In this document: in pieces, positions 18,717 through 27,415 of the stretch
Position numbering within the stretch: the first letter of the stretch is position 1
Layout of the letters: each line of letters begins with the position of its first letter
From: Acidobacteriota bacterium
GTDB taxonomy: Bacteria > Acidobacteriota > Terriglobia > Bryobacterales > Bryobacteraceae
Length of the DNA stretch: 64,000 nucleotides
Reading direction: 5' to 3'
Assembly (NCBI GenBank): GCA_016185425.1
Contig: JACPNQ010000006.1
Location: 124,001-188,000 of the forward strand
Translations under genes and position numbers: made by a program
The notes under the pieces: model-generated
The model's database searches: none
Seen by the model: the letters and a program-made list of their open reading frames with translations, nothing else
Told to the model about the DNA's origin: nothing

Positions 18717-19842
18717 CGCCCTCATTCTCGGCGCCCTGTTATTGGGCTCGTGGGTCTACTGCGTGCTCATCGGCATAGCTGCCAGACGATATCTCAATCA
18801 GCCGATTCCGGACATGCTGGGCGCCGAGCCCATCTCCGTCCTGAAGCCGCTCTCGGGCCTCGACGAAGGTCTTGAAGAAAACCTGCGCAGCTTCTTCACG
18901 CAGGACTACCCGAACTTCGAGATTCTCTTCGCTATGCGCACTGAAGCCGACCCGGCCCATGCGCTCGTCAAGCGGCTGCAAACCGAATATCCAACGATTT
19001 CAACGCGCCTCATCCTTACCGGCGAGCCGCCATGGCCGAACGCCAAAAGCTGGAGCCTGCACCTCATGCACCAGCGGGCGCAACACAGCCTGCTCGTAAT
19101 GAGCGACTCCGACATCCGCGTCGACAACCGGATGCTTAAAGTCCTTGCCCGCGAATTCTCAGACCCGAAACTGGCGGTCACCACGTGCCCCTACCGCGCC
19201 GTTCCAGGCCCATCGTTCTGGTCGAAGCTCGAAGCGATCGGCATGAACACAGAATTTCTGGGCGGCGTGTTAGTCGCGAGAATGCTCGACGGCATGAAGT
19301 TCGCCGTCGGCCCAACCAGCGCCGCCCGCAAGTCCGCCATCGACGCAGTCGGCGGCTGGCCCTATCTGCAGCAGTTCCTCGCCGAGGACTTCGTGCTCGG
19401 CCAGGCCGCCGCCGAAAAAGGCTTAGGCGTCGCATTGTCCAGCTTCGTCATCGAACACCGCATCGGCGCCCAGTCTTTCGCCAAGAACGCGAAGCACCGC
19501 CTCCGCTGGTGCCGCTCCACGCGCCGGTCAAGGCCCGCCGGCTACATCGGCCAGTTATTCACCAACCCGCTGCCGATCGCGCTCGCGTTAACTGCTGTGC
19601 TGCCATCCGCCTGGCCGGTGCTCATCCCCACACTCCTACTCCGCCTATACGCCGCCCACGCCACCTTCTGGGCAGTGCTCCGCGACTCCCTCTGCCGCCG
19701 CGAATGGCCACTCATCCTGCTCCAGGATCTGGTCAGCTTCGCGTTCTGGCTCGCCGGCTTCTTCGGCAACACCATCGATTGGCGTGGCGAAACCTACCGT
19801 CTCGAAAGGGACGGCCGCTTCACCAGGCTCACTGAAACTTAA
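18700..19842 (+). CDS. HpnI-like/ceramide glucosyltransferase family (GT21) glycosyltransferase, 380 aa
   Basis: The protein has an N-terminal membrane segment (ALILGALLLGSWVYCVLIGI), a cytoplasmic GT-A domain (EPISVLKPLSGLDEGLEENL) and C-terminal membrane helices (about 285-355). Catalytic signatures of the ceramide-glucosyltransferase/HpnI family are visible: SDSD at residues 135-138, AEDF around 228-231, and the RLRW motif at 267-270. HpnI transfers N-acetylglucosamine to hopanoid precursors, but no other hopanoid genes are in the window, so the acceptor lipid is uncertain. The GTG start at 18700 lies inside thrS (17-base overlap), so the two are probably cotranscribed. Convergent with the glycan cluster that follows. 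Confidence 0.8.
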   Translation: MLITTSALILGALLLGSWVYCVLIGIAARRYLNQPIPDMLGAEPISVLKPLSGLDEGLEENLRSFFTQDYPNFEILFAMRTEADPAHALVKRLQTEYPTISTRLILTGEPPWPNAKSWSLHLMHQRAQHSLLVMSDSDIRVDNRMLKVLAREFSDPKLAVTTCPYRAVPGPSFWSKLEAIGMNTEFLGGVLVARMLDGMKFAVGPTSAARKSAIDAVGGWPYLQQFLAEDFVLGQAAAEKGLGVALSSFVIEHRIGAQSFAKNAKHRLRWCRSTRRSRPAGYIGQLFTNPLPIALALTAVLPSAWPVLIPTLLLRLYAAHATFWAVLRDSLCRREWPLILLQDLVSFAFWLAGFFGNTIDWRGETYRLERDGRFTRLTET

Positions 19843-19880
19843 CCGGCTTGCCGTTCGTCACCTGCGTACGCCCTGAAATA

Positions 19881-20573
19881 CTACCGCCGGGTTTTCTGGT
19901 AGTCGCGCAGCGGCGCGCTGTCGCCGGGCGGCCACATCGAGCTCACCGCGCCGGGCGGGTAGAACGTAACGGTTATGCTTCGTCTTGAAGACGCCGCGTT
20001 GTTGACCACGCGCGAGACGGCATGCCAGGAACTCTCCGATCGCACAATCACACAGGAGTGTCCCACGATCGGCAGAATCTCCGCGGCCACATCCGCCGAA
20101 TCGCCCGAACGCAAGATGCTCAGGCAGCCGCCGTCCGCCCGGTTCCAGGTGCGGTTGAAGTACAGCACGTGAGTGACAAGCTTTTCCGGCAGATCTTTGT
20201 GAGCGCCCAGCGAGCAGCCGGGTCCATAGTGGAAGACGTTGACTTCCAGCAACGTACGAGTCAGATCGCGTCCGGTCAGCGCCGACATTGCGGCGCGATA
20301 TTCTGCCGAGAGCAGATCCGTCCCGAGCGTCCTCCATGCCTCGCTCAATCCTTCCGGATAGGAAATCTCGCTGGCTCCCATTCGGATCAATGAGCGCGCT
20401 TCATATTCATAGTCCTTCTCACCGCCGTACCCCGACACGAGTTTGAAGTGATCGCAAGGATACGTTGCGGCAAGCTCCGCCGCATCATCAGGACTGAACA
20501 GGTCATCAATGGCCGCCCACTGAAATGGCTCCGATTCGAGCCCGTTATTTCTGACGCGTTCAAGATCGATCAA
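19881..20573 (-). CDS. 2-oxoglutarate/Fe(II)-dependent oxygenase, prolyl-4-hydroxylase-like, 230 aa
   Basis: The double-stranded beta-helix fold is supported by the iron triad His125-x-Asp127 (GAHKDLPEK) and the distal His184 (SWHAVSRV), followed by Arg197/Arg198 (SRRSITVTFY) for the 2-oxoglutarate carboxylate. The family hydroxylates proteins, sugars or small molecules; the substrate cannot be read. It is the last gene of a four-gene minus-strand glycan cluster and starts 2 bases after the pyruvyl transferase stop. A role in decorating the glycan or glycoprotein made by the neighbours is a reasonable inference. Similar oxygenases are common in O-antigen and S-layer loci. Confidence 0.8.
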   Translation of the reverse strand: MIDLERVRNNGLESEPFQWAAIDDLFSPDDAAELAATYPCDHFKLVSGYGGEKDYEYEARSLIRMGASEISYPEGLSEAWRTLGTDLLSAEYRAAMSALTGRDLTRTLLEVNVFHYGPGCSLGAHKDLPEKLVTHVLYFNRTWNRADGGCLSILRSGDSADVAAEILPIVGHSCVIVRSESSWHAVSRVVNNAASSRRSITVTFYPPGAVSSMWPPGDSAPLRDYQKTRR

Positions 20574-20575
20574 TG

Positions 20576-21949
20576 TTAGTCTCCATGTTTCAATAGGTGG
20601 CGCCCGGCAAACCGCAACGGCATAGTAAGCCTCCAGGAACGCGAAGTCATCATGTCGGCGAGTTGGGCACGCAACGCCTCAGCCTCCGCACTGGCTTCGG
20701 CGAGCCGCGCACGGGCTTCATCCAATGCTTGCCGCTGCGCGGCGGCATCCGAATGCGCCGCGGCGGCCATCGCTACGTCCGCGAAACTAGCCTGTTCGAG
20801 TATCGCCGGCACGGACTGCCAGAATCGGTTCAAAACAGGCGCGGTCGGCTCGCCCTTTGCCCGGAGCGCGTCCGCGATGCGATCCCAATGTGCGCCAACC
20901 GCCTCAGCAGCCCCAACCACCGCCGTGGACGGGGCCTTTCTCCCCAGTCGCACGAGAAACCACTCCAGGTCTGGCGCGCCGTCCGCGGGCAATGCAAAAA
21001 TTCCGCTGCAATGCTGGAGCGCTGAGTACTTGCCTGCCGAGAGATCCTGCCGCGTGAATATCGGCACGCCGGCGGTAAGGGCGCTGATGAACAGGTGATA
21101 GCTATGGCCAATGACGGCCTCGGACCTGCCGATCAGCTCAGCGATCACATGCGGATGCGGCCATTCCGCAAGACGAACAACACCCGGTACTCCGGCCCCG
21201 ACAATCTCGTGCCGCTCGCCGAGCGCTGGACCAATGGGCAGAACAAGGAACCGCAGGTTCCGTAGGCGTTCCGCGTACTCCTTCAGGAAGGCGGCGAATC
21301 CCTCTAACCCGAGCGTCGCTTGAATGACGATATAAGGGCCATCCAACCCGTAAGTTCCCCGGAGCCGGGCGAACTCGGCGGAAGGCGGGCCCGCAAGGTC
21401 CAATAACCGCTGCATACGGAAGCCGGTATCGGGAACAACCGAAATCGGTTTCGCCGTCAAGGGTGCTAGCGCCTGCCTCGACCGATCGTCGCGAACGGAA
21501 ATGTAGCGGCTCTGCGTCAGCGCCATCTCCAGCAGCGGACTAGCCCATGCCGGACTCTCATTGCAGTGCATTCCCGGTGCGTTCCACACGAGCGGGACAT
21601 TGTGTTGCAGCGCAAGTAGAGCGGGCGTAAGCCAATAGCCGCATGGATGATGGATATCGGGCGAAGGCGGGCCGTAGCCGGGCGCCACCTGCTTGTCGAA
21701 GCGGATCAGAAAGCCGCCACCGATCAGCAAGCCATCCAGCCGGTGGATCATCTCCGGCAGGGCCGCCACCGAAGTCACCGCATAGGGCCAGTCCGGCGGA
21801 CTCTTTGCGTTGTAAGAAAAGCGGTGGAGAGTCACGGCGCCAAGCCGTTCTCGCAGCTCGAGCTCGGCAAGCAGCGGAAACAGCAGGTCGCCATAGTTGC
21901 CGACATCAAACGTGCCGCAAATCCCAATTTCCCACGCCCGCGATTCCAT
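20576..21949 (-). CDS. Polysaccharide pyruvyl transferase family protein with C-terminal coiled coil, 457 aa
   Basis: The N-terminal ~380 residues look like the PS_pyruv_trans fold (GICGTFDVGNYGDLLFPLLA at the start, then LDGLLIGGGFLIRFDKQ, SVRDDRSRQAL and a late GHSYHLFISALTAGVPIF), which is GT-B-like. Family members transfer pyruvate ketals from PEP onto sugars of exopolysaccharide or secondary cell-wall polymer. The last ~70 residues are an Ala/Glu-rich coiled coil (about 390-440) ending in SRSWRLTMPLRFAGR, a tail often found on enzymes of large glycan loci. It follows the GT fusion gene immediately (stop at 21950, start at 21949), so it lies in the same transcript. Confidence 0.8.
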   Translation of the reverse strand: MESRAWEIGICGTFDVGNYGDLLFPLLAELELRERLGAVTLHRFSYNAKSPPDWPYAVTSVAALPEMIHRLDGLLIGGGFLIRFDKQVAPGYGPPSPDIHHPCGYWLTPALLALQHNVPLVWNAPGMHCNESPAWASPLLEMALTQSRYISVRDDRSRQALAPLTAKPISVVPDTGFRMQRLLDLAGPPSAEFARLRGTYGLDGPYIVIQATLGLEGFAAFLKEYAERLRNLRFLVLPIGPALGERHEIVGAGVPGVVRLAEWPHPHVIAELIGRSEAVIGHSYHLFISALTAGVPIFTRQDLSAGKYSALQHCSGIFALPADGAPDLEWFLVRLGRKAPSTAVVGAAEAVGAHWDRIADALRAKGEPTAPVLNRFWQSVPAILEQASFADVAMAAAAHSDAAAQRQALDEARARLAEASAEAEALRAQLADMMTSRSWRLTMPLRFAGRHLLKHGD

Positions 21950-24241
21950 CTAGACCCTCCCGGTGCTCACTCGATCGGCGGCGGATCGTCCAAATGCCGC
22001 GGGATCGAATCGGCGGTCGTGACCAGGCGGACGCACACCTGCTCGAACGGCATGTGGTGTCCACGGGCGCTGCCACTTCGTCTCGAACAGCCTACGGTTC
22101 CGGTCAAAAATCGTCTGATAGTTTGCCGCGCTCAACTGGCCGAATGAGCCCTGTCCGAAATGATGCACAAAGCAGTCCTTCGCGCCCGCCACACGGTAAC
22201 CCGCCTTGCGTACGCGGATCGAAAAGTCATCGTCCTCGAACATGCCGATCTCGAATCGCTCATCGAGCGGGCCGGCTTCGGTCCATACCTTCCGCGGAAT
22301 CATTCCACAAAAAAGCGGCACGACACCGACATCGAAAGCCGTTCCACGATTTTTCCGATAAAGACCTTCAGCGAATCGTTCCATCTCCGCCCGATCGGTG
22401 TATTCCGGGTTCACCTTCAACTCGTTCCCCGCGAAGTTGGTCATCGGACCAGCCAGGCCAAGCGTCGCGTCTTTCCGAAAATGTGCCAGTAGCCGTCCCA
22501 GCCAGCGTGGCGGAACAACCGTGTCCGCATTCAACAGGATGAGATACTGCCCCTTCGACTCCCGCACGGCAACGTTATTGGCTGCGGCGAACCCAGTGTT
22601 CTCGGGCATCGCTATCAGGTGGGCCATTGGGTGCGCTCGGGCCAGATCGAGCGTCTCATCCGATGACGCATTGTCGACAACGATAACTTCGAACCGCGGA
22701 TACGCCGTGTTCGCATACAGTGACTCCAGGCACGTCTGGATATAGGCCGCGCTGTTGTGCGTAACGATCAACACGGAGACCAGAGGGAACGCTTCCCGGA
22801 TCGCCGCATCCATCACATCCACGCGCGCCGCCCATGTGTTCTCCGAAGCAAATTGAATCCGCCTGGCCTTCTTCGAAGCGTCCTTCTCCGCGAGCGCTTC
22901 GTCGAGCAAACGCGCGAAGTCCCTGGCACCTTTGGCCATGTACACAAGTTCTCGTAGCGGTTCCAGTTCCGGCAGTCCGGTCGCGACAACTGGCTTGCCT
23001 TGACTGAAGTACTCATACAGCTTCACTGGATCGGTAGCCTGCGTAACCCGGTTCAGCTTGAACGGAATCATGCAGACATCGAATCCGTGCAGAAGACAGG
23101 GCATCTCCTCGTACGGCCGGAGGCCGAGCATCCGGACGTTCGGCAGTCTGTGTAGCGCACCAACGTCGTTCCCGAACACATTCCCGGCCAGGACGAACGA
23201 ATAGTGCGGCCGCGCCTTGGCCGCCGCGGCGATCAGATCGATATCGACCCAATCGGCAATGGCGCCAAAGTAACCAATCACCGGACGCGCTGCCTCCGCA
23301 AGAAAGGCGGAGACTGTGGCGGGTGCGTTGAATAACTCGAAATCCGCCCCATTGCGGACAAGCAGCGGCTGCAGACCTCGAGCAGCAAACTTTTCCCGCA
23401 GCCTGGCCGCCGTCACAATAAGAACGTTGCATTCCCGCGCCAGCGCCGCCTCTTCCTCGACGTTGAACCGGCCGATGTCCGGGAACGTGTCCCAGTCATC
23501 CATGCAGTCGTACAGCAGGACCGAACCCGTTCGTTCACGGAGTGCGACAGCGAGTCTCCTCCAGAACGGAATCTGGGCGATGATGCAGGATTCGGCCATG
23601 CCGCAATCCGCGTAAACCAACAGCAGGTCGCGAAGCATAGCCGCCGCGGCCTCGGCGGAGAGCGGTTTCCGGTAGATATCCGTATCCGGAGCGCGCAGCC
23701 GCACCTCCCAAATATTCTCGTGGAGCTCGATGACTTCGAACGGCCGCGACGATTCAGGCGGAAGGAATCGGCTCGGGCTGACCCACAGAACACGGTGTCC
23801 CCGCCGTGCGAACACGGTAGCGATCTGCTGCGGCCGTTGAAATCGGAAATCGAAGTCGATGATCCCCAGCACAACGACGTCGTACTTGTTTGGCCTGCAT
23901 ACGCCGTTCACCAGCGGCGGGTCCCTAAATGAAGTTCTCATCGCCAGCGGAATATAGTCCGAAAGGCTTGGAAAGGAGAGATCGAACTGCTCGACGTTGC
24001 CGCGCCCGAATAACGAATGGACGGCAAACGAGAGAAATCGGAGCTTCCCTCGCACCGGCGATTCTGTCCAAAGCGCGTACGCCTTGCGGAACCACAGCAT
24101 CACCCTCCAGGCGCGTTGCCGCCGGTAGATACGAAGCTGCTCTGCGAGCGCGGCGTCGAATTCGCGGCAGCGTGTCAATGCGCTATTACGGACATCTTCG
24201 GCGTGTTGAAGCTTCTCTACCGGGGAATCGAACATCGACAC
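21950..24241 (-). CDS. Bifunctional glycosyltransferase: GT4-like plus GT2 domain, 763 aa
   Basis: Two glycosyltransferase modules are fused. After a helical N-terminus with RQRAWRVMLWFRKAYALW, residues ~115-465 form a GT-B domain (YDVVVLGIIDFDFRFQRPQQ, then VIGYFGAIADWVDIDLIAAA and KLYEYFSQGKPVVATGLPEL). Residues ~475-720 form a GT2 GT-A domain (VSVLIVTHNSAAYIQTCLES, LNADTVVP as the DXD-like site, FEDDDFSIRVRKAGY). It would add two sugars in sequence to a surface glycan in the cytoplasm. The start is GTG at 24241, sharing one base with the stop of the upstream GT; an ATG two codons later is an alternative. No signal peptide. Confidence 0.85.
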   Translation of the reverse strand: MSMFDSPVEKLQHAEDVRNSALTRCREFDAALAEQLRIYRRQRAWRVMLWFRKAYALWTESPVRGKLRFLSFAVHSLFGRGNVEQFDLSFPSLSDYIPLAMRTSFRDPPLVNGVCRPNKYDVVVLGIIDFDFRFQRPQQIATVFARRGHRVLWVSPSRFLPPESSRPFEVIELHENIWEVRLRAPDTDIYRKPLSAEAAAAMLRDLLLVYADCGMAESCIIAQIPFWRRLAVALRERTGSVLLYDCMDDWDTFPDIGRFNVEEEAALARECNVLIVTAARLREKFAARGLQPLLVRNGADFELFNAPATVSAFLAEAARPVIGYFGAIADWVDIDLIAAAAKARPHYSFVLAGNVFGNDVGALHRLPNVRMLGLRPYEEMPCLLHGFDVCMIPFKLNRVTQATDPVKLYEYFSQGKPVVATGLPELEPLRELVYMAKGARDFARLLDEALAEKDASKKARRIQFASENTWAARVDVMDAAIREAFPLVSVLIVTHNSAAYIQTCLESLYANTAYPRFEVIVVDNASSDETLDLARAHPMAHLIAMPENTGFAAANNVAVRESKGQYLILLNADTVVPPRWLGRLLAHFRKDATLGLAGPMTNFAGNELKVNPEYTDRAEMERFAEGLYRKNRGTAFDVGVVPLFCGMIPRKVWTEAGPLDERFEIGMFEDDDFSIRVRKAGYRVAGAKDCFVHHFGQGSFGQLSAANYQTIFDRNRRLFETKWQRPWTPHAVRAGVRPPGHDRRFDPAAFGRSAADRVSTGRV

Positions 24242-25695
24242 TAGTCCGCGCCCGCGGCCTGAATCGCTACTCGCAAGGCGTCCTCCTCAGTTGAGGACAT
24301 GCAATTCTGCAGAGATCTCGCTCGTGCGCGCCAGCTCTCTCCTTCTGCAACCTCGCGTCGCTCCTGCCGTAGTTCTACGGAGTCTTCCGCAACCGCCGCC
24401 TCCAGTTGGTCTACGAATTCTTCAGGATGAGATGCTACATAGACGAGGCCCGCGTACGGCTGTAGCTCCGGCAAGGGCGAACTCACAACTGGCAGCCCGG
24501 CGGCGAAATATTCGTATAGCTTGATCGGATTCGTTGCCAGGGTCAGTGGTTCAAGGCGAAATGGAATCATCGCCACATCGAACCGCGACATCCATGCAGG
24601 CAGATCCCCGTAGTCGATCTCGCCGGACAGCTCGACATTGGGACACTTGCGAAGCCGCGCTAGATCGGCGCCCGCCTGCGGACCTACGAGTACAAATCTC
24701 CAGTCCGGGTGCCGCTCGGCGGCGGCCGCCACTACTTCGCTTTCGAACCAGAAGCTAAGGGTGCCGATATACCCGATAGTGATTTTATGCGCCCGCGAAC
24801 GGCCGGGAATGGCCGCCGCGGAAAAATCGTTCGGATTCGCCCCGTTTCTTATCAGTTCCGACTTAAACGCGATGGCGGGATTTCGTCTCGAATGCTCACG
24901 CGCCAGCCATTCGGCGGAGAATACAACGGCGTCGGCCATTTCCATCGCGGCCGGTTCGGCCAGGATCAAATCCTCCCCAACATCGGGAAGACCCTCCAGC
25001 AAGTCGTGACAATCGTAGAGGACACTGGCGCCCCGCGATTGCCGGAGTCGTTCAGCGGCATCGGTCCAAAGGGGAAGGCTCGATATCAACACCTGGCTGC
25101 GTGACTCCGCACAGTCCAAGGCCCACACGATCGTGTCCGCCACCACCGCCGCCTCGCCGCACCGGAGCATACGATGGTGAAAGACCGGCTCGGAAGCCAG
25201 GTGGATATGAAGTTCAAACACGTTCGGCGCGAGCACTCGCATTGACCGGCGCGGACTGAGCGGAAATGGCCGCGGCATCTCGCGCCCGAGGTGCGGGTTC
25301 ACATAGAAGCATCGATGGCCAAGTTCGGCGAGTGCCAATGCCAACTGCTGGCTTCGCTGCCTCGGTCCGTGCCAATCGGCCATGGAAAGAAATACAACGT
25401 CCGGCAACTCCTGCTGTGGCGGGATCGGCTGACCCTCGCGGTATTCCGGGAATGCCTTCCATCGGTCGAACGAGGCGGGGCATTTCTCTGGAAATAGCCG
25501 GAAGTATAGCCACTTCAAGTAGTAGGGCCGCAGAATTTCCTTGGCGGCTTGCCGCCATCGGGTCACAGGGGTCCGCCACAACCGGAGGTCCATTTCGACA
25601 TAGGGTGCAAAAGACCAAGATAACACTTGCAAAAATTCGCGCCAGCCGCGTGGCGGTTCACAGCACTTAAAATCCTCTTTACTTACTGAAACCAA
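24241..25695 (-). CDS. GT4-like glycosyltransferase, 484 aa
   Basis: This is a GT-B glycosyltransferase. An N-terminal region of ~95 residues is followed by DVVFLSMADWHGPRQRSQQL (nucleotide-fold start), LLISSLPLWTDAAERLRQ-type strands and VLYDCHDLLEGLPDVGEDL. The donor half then follows, with ITIGYIGTLSFWFESEVVAA and IKLYEYFAAGLPVVSSPLPE. It is clearly paralogous to the GT-B half of the downstream 763-residue protein (both have the KLYEYF-x-x-G-x-PVV motif), so the cluster arose partly by duplication. It is first in the minus-strand glycan operon. The 5' end is uncertain: the longest frame uses TTG at 25695 without a good ribosome site, and the next Met is residue 34. Confidence 0.83.
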   Translation of the reverse strand: MVSVSKEDFKCCEPPRGWREFLQVLSWSFAPYVEMDLRLWRTPVTRWRQAAKEILRPYYLKWLYFRLFPEKCPASFDRWKAFPEYREGQPIPPQQELPDVVFLSMADWHGPRQRSQQLALALAELGHRCFYVNPHLGREMPRPFPLSPRRSMRVLAPNVFELHIHLASEPVFHHRMLRCGEAAVVADTIVWALDCAESRSQVLISSLPLWTDAAERLRQSRGASVLYDCHDLLEGLPDVGEDLILAEPAAMEMADAVVFSAEWLAREHSRRNPAIAFKSELIRNGANPNDFSAAAIPGRSRAHKITIGYIGTLSFWFESEVVAAAAERHPDWRFVLVGPQAGADLARLRKCPNVELSGEIDYGDLPAWMSRFDVAMIPFRLEPLTLATNPIKLYEYFAAGLPVVSSPLPELQPYAGLVYVASHPEEFVDQLEAAVAEDSVELRQERREVAEGESWRARARSLQNCMSSTEEDALRVAIQAAGAD

Positions 25696-25740
25696 ACCGC
25701 TTACGCGTTCTCTGCTCCTGGTTCTTATTGACGCGGGCCA

Positions 25741-25746
25741 TATAAT
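25741..25746 (+). promoter_or_regulatory. Consensus -10 element just before the desaturase-family gene
   Basis: A perfect TATAAT is only 10 bases upstream of the GTG at 25757. No acceptable -35 lies 16-18 bases upstream. If used, transcription would begin within about 5 bases of the start codon, giving a nearly leaderless mRNA. Offered as a candidate only. Confidence 0.4.
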
Positions 25747-25756
25747 AGTATTTAGA

Positions 25757-26461
25757 GTGGTTCCCTACTCGGTTTTTCTGCTCGTATCCGGACTGCTCTT
25801 CACCCTCGCGGAGCGCCTCTGGCCGCGCTCCCCGCAGCCGGTAAACCGCAAAGGCTACGGTTTGGACATCGTCTACGCTGTCTTCAACGCCGAAGTCGTC
25901 GGGTCGCTCGTCGCCATCTGGCTCGGCGGACTATACGCGGGAACGCGCTTTCTCGAATGGCGCGAACCGCTGGGCCTCAACACCCTCGCGGCCATGCCCG
26001 GCTGGGTGCAGATTCTGGCGCTACTGACCGTCAAGGATTTTCTGCAATGGGGAATCCACAATATGCTCCATCGCGTCCCGGCGCTCTGGGAGTTCCATAA
26101 GACTCACCACAGCACGGAAGTGATGGACTGGCTCAGTAATTGGCGATTTCACTGGTTCGAAATTGTCGTCTACCAGGCGATACTCTATCTGCCCGCCAAC
26201 CTGCTCGGGTTCTCCGCGCCGGTCACCTTCGGTTGTGCGGTCGTCAGTACGACGATCGGCCACTTCGCCCACGCCAACCTCCGTTGGCACATCGGGCCGC
26301 TGAAGTACATCGTGAATAGTCCGGAGATGCACGTCTGGCATCACGTCCATCCGGAAGCAGGGCCGGTCAACCGGAACTTCGCGATCTCCATCGCGCTATG
26401 GGACTGGCTCTTCCATACTGCCTACGCGCCTGCCGATCCGCCGGCGCGCATCGGAATCTGA
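25757..26461 (+). CDS. Sterol desaturase/fatty acid hydroxylase family membrane protein, 234 aa
   Basis: This is an integral-membrane di-iron oxidase. The three histidine clusters of the family are present: His101-NML-His105, HKTHH at 114-118, and HVWHH near 195, with a further GHFAHANLRWH. Membrane segments flank them (VFLLVSGLLFTLAE, VVGSLVAIWLGGLYAG, VYQAILYLPANLLGFSAPV). Members hydroxylate or desaturate lipids such as sterols, hopanoids, carotenoids or acyl chains; the substrate cannot be told here. The GTG start has no Shine-Dalgarno and sits close behind a TATAAT. It is divergent from the glycan cluster and convergent with the FAH gene, with an inverted repeat in between. Confidence 0.85.
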   Translation: MVPYSVFLLVSGLLFTLAERLWPRSPQPVNRKGYGLDIVYAVFNAEVVGSLVAIWLGGLYAGTRFLEWREPLGLNTLAAMPGWVQILALLTVKDFLQWGIHNMLHRVPALWEFHKTHHSTEVMDWLSNWRFHWFEIVVYQAILYLPANLLGFSAPVTFGCAVVSTTIGHFAHANLRWHIGPLKYIVNSPEMHVWHHVHPEAGPVNRNFAISIALWDWLFHTAYAPADPPARIGI

Positions 26462-26472
26462 CGCGGCAAAAT

Positions 26473-26521
26473 CTGGGACCCTCCAGGACCCTCGCGCAAG
26501 AAGTCGCAGCAAGGGTCCCAG
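26473..26521. terminator. Inverted repeat between convergent genes (possible bidirectional terminator)
   Basis: A perfect 10-base stem (CTGGGACCCT, 26473-26482, with AGGGTCCCAG, 26512-26521) encloses 29 bases and lies between the desaturase-family stop and the FAH stop. There is no U-rich tail on either side, so Rho-independent termination is not certain. The 12-mer CTGGGACCCTCC at 26473-26484 occurs again at 40633-40644, which suggests a dispersed repeat fragment rather than a dedicated terminator. Confidence 0.45.
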
Positions 26522-26537
26522 CACCGGCAGACAGAAA

Positions 26538-27395
26538 CTATCTGGACCAGGCAATCGCCTCCTGCCGCGATTCGCCGAGTCCTTCAATACCGAGTTCCAC
26601 AACGTCGCCGGCTTTCATAAAGATCGGCGGCTTGAAGCCGAGCCCAACTCCGGGAGGCGTGCCCGTGCTGATCACGTCGCCAGGCAGCAGTGTCATAAAC
26701 TGGCTGAGGTAGCTGACAAGCTGCTTGACGGTAAAAATCATCTGCGCGGTCGTGCTGTTCTGCCGCATGGTGCCATTTACTTTCAACCAGCACTTCAGGT
26801 TCTGCGGATCGGGAATCTCATCGGCGGTGGCCATGAACGGTCCAAGCGGCGCGAACGTATCGCAGCTCTTGCCCTTCACCCACTGCCCGCCACGTTCAAG
26901 CTGGAAGGCGCGCTCGGAGTAGTCGTTGTGCAAGGCGTAGCCGGCAACATGGCTCATCGCGTCGGCTTCGTCGACATAACTGGCCTTCTTGCCGATGACG
27001 AACGCGAGCTCCACTTCCCAGTCGGTCTTTTCGGACCCGCGCGGAATCATAACCGGATCGTTGGGGCCAACCAGCGAGCTGGTGCTCTTAAAAAAGATGA
27101 TCGGTTCCTTCGGAATATCGAGGCCCGACTCTTTCGCATGGTCGGCGTAATTCAAGCCGATACAAACAATCTTGCTTGGACGCGCGACGCATGGCCCCAA
27201 CCGCGTCCCGAGGTCCACGGTGGCGGCGGACGCCGCGTTAGCCGCGGCCCACGCGGCCAGGCGCGCAAGCCCATCGCCGCCGAAAAAGGCTTCATCGTAG
27301 TCCGAGCCGAACGCCGAGGCATCGATCCGCCGTCCATCGGTAAGCTGCAGCCCGGGCTTCTCGGCGCCGGGGTTTCCAAATCGAATGAGTTTCAT
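26538..27395 (-). CDS. Fumarylacetoacetate hydrolase (FAH) family protein, 285 aa
   Basis: The start at 27395 gives MKLIRFGNPGAEKPGLQLTD, the usual opening of the family. The metal-binding acidic residues are in SEKTDWEVELAFVIGK (E-x-E with a later Asp in NDYSER). The C-terminal GDVISTGTPPGVGLGFKP is the diagnostic FAH motif. FAH proteins cleave or hydrate C-C bonds of beta-diketo acids, e.g. 2,4-diketo-3-deoxy-L-fuconate hydrolase, ureidoglycolate lyase and acylpyruvases. The SDR dehydrogenase just upstream (20-base gap) resembles 2-keto-3-deoxy-L-fuconate dehydrogenases, so the pair probably catalyses the last steps of L-fucose/L-rhamnose-type sugar-acid breakdown. That assignment is inference. 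Confidence 0.85.
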   Translation of the reverse strand: MKLIRFGNPGAEKPGLQLTDGRRIDASAFGSDYDEAFFGGDGLARLAAWAAANAASAATVDLGTRLGPCVARPSKIVCIGLNYADHAKESGLDIPKEPIIFFKSTSSLVGPNDPVMIPRGSEKTDWEVELAFVIGKKASYVDEADAMSHVAGYALHNDYSERAFQLERGGQWVKGKSCDTFAPLGPFMATADEIPDPQNLKCWLKVNGTMRQNSTTAQMIFTVKQLVSYLSQFMTLLPGDVISTGTPPGVGLGFKPPIFMKAGDVVELGIEGLGESRQEAIAWSR

Positions 27396-27415
27396 AAGGA
27401 GGGTGTCTTGATAGG

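Noticed and set aside
21643..22542. Plus-strand open frame of 299 codons
   Set aside because: Arg/Ser/Pro-rich text spanning the junction of two supported minus-strand glycan genes; a shadow.
25728..25746. TTGACG followed by TATAAT as a complete promoter
   Set aside because: The two hexamers are separated by only 7 bases, too short for sigma70; only the -10 is kept as a candidate.
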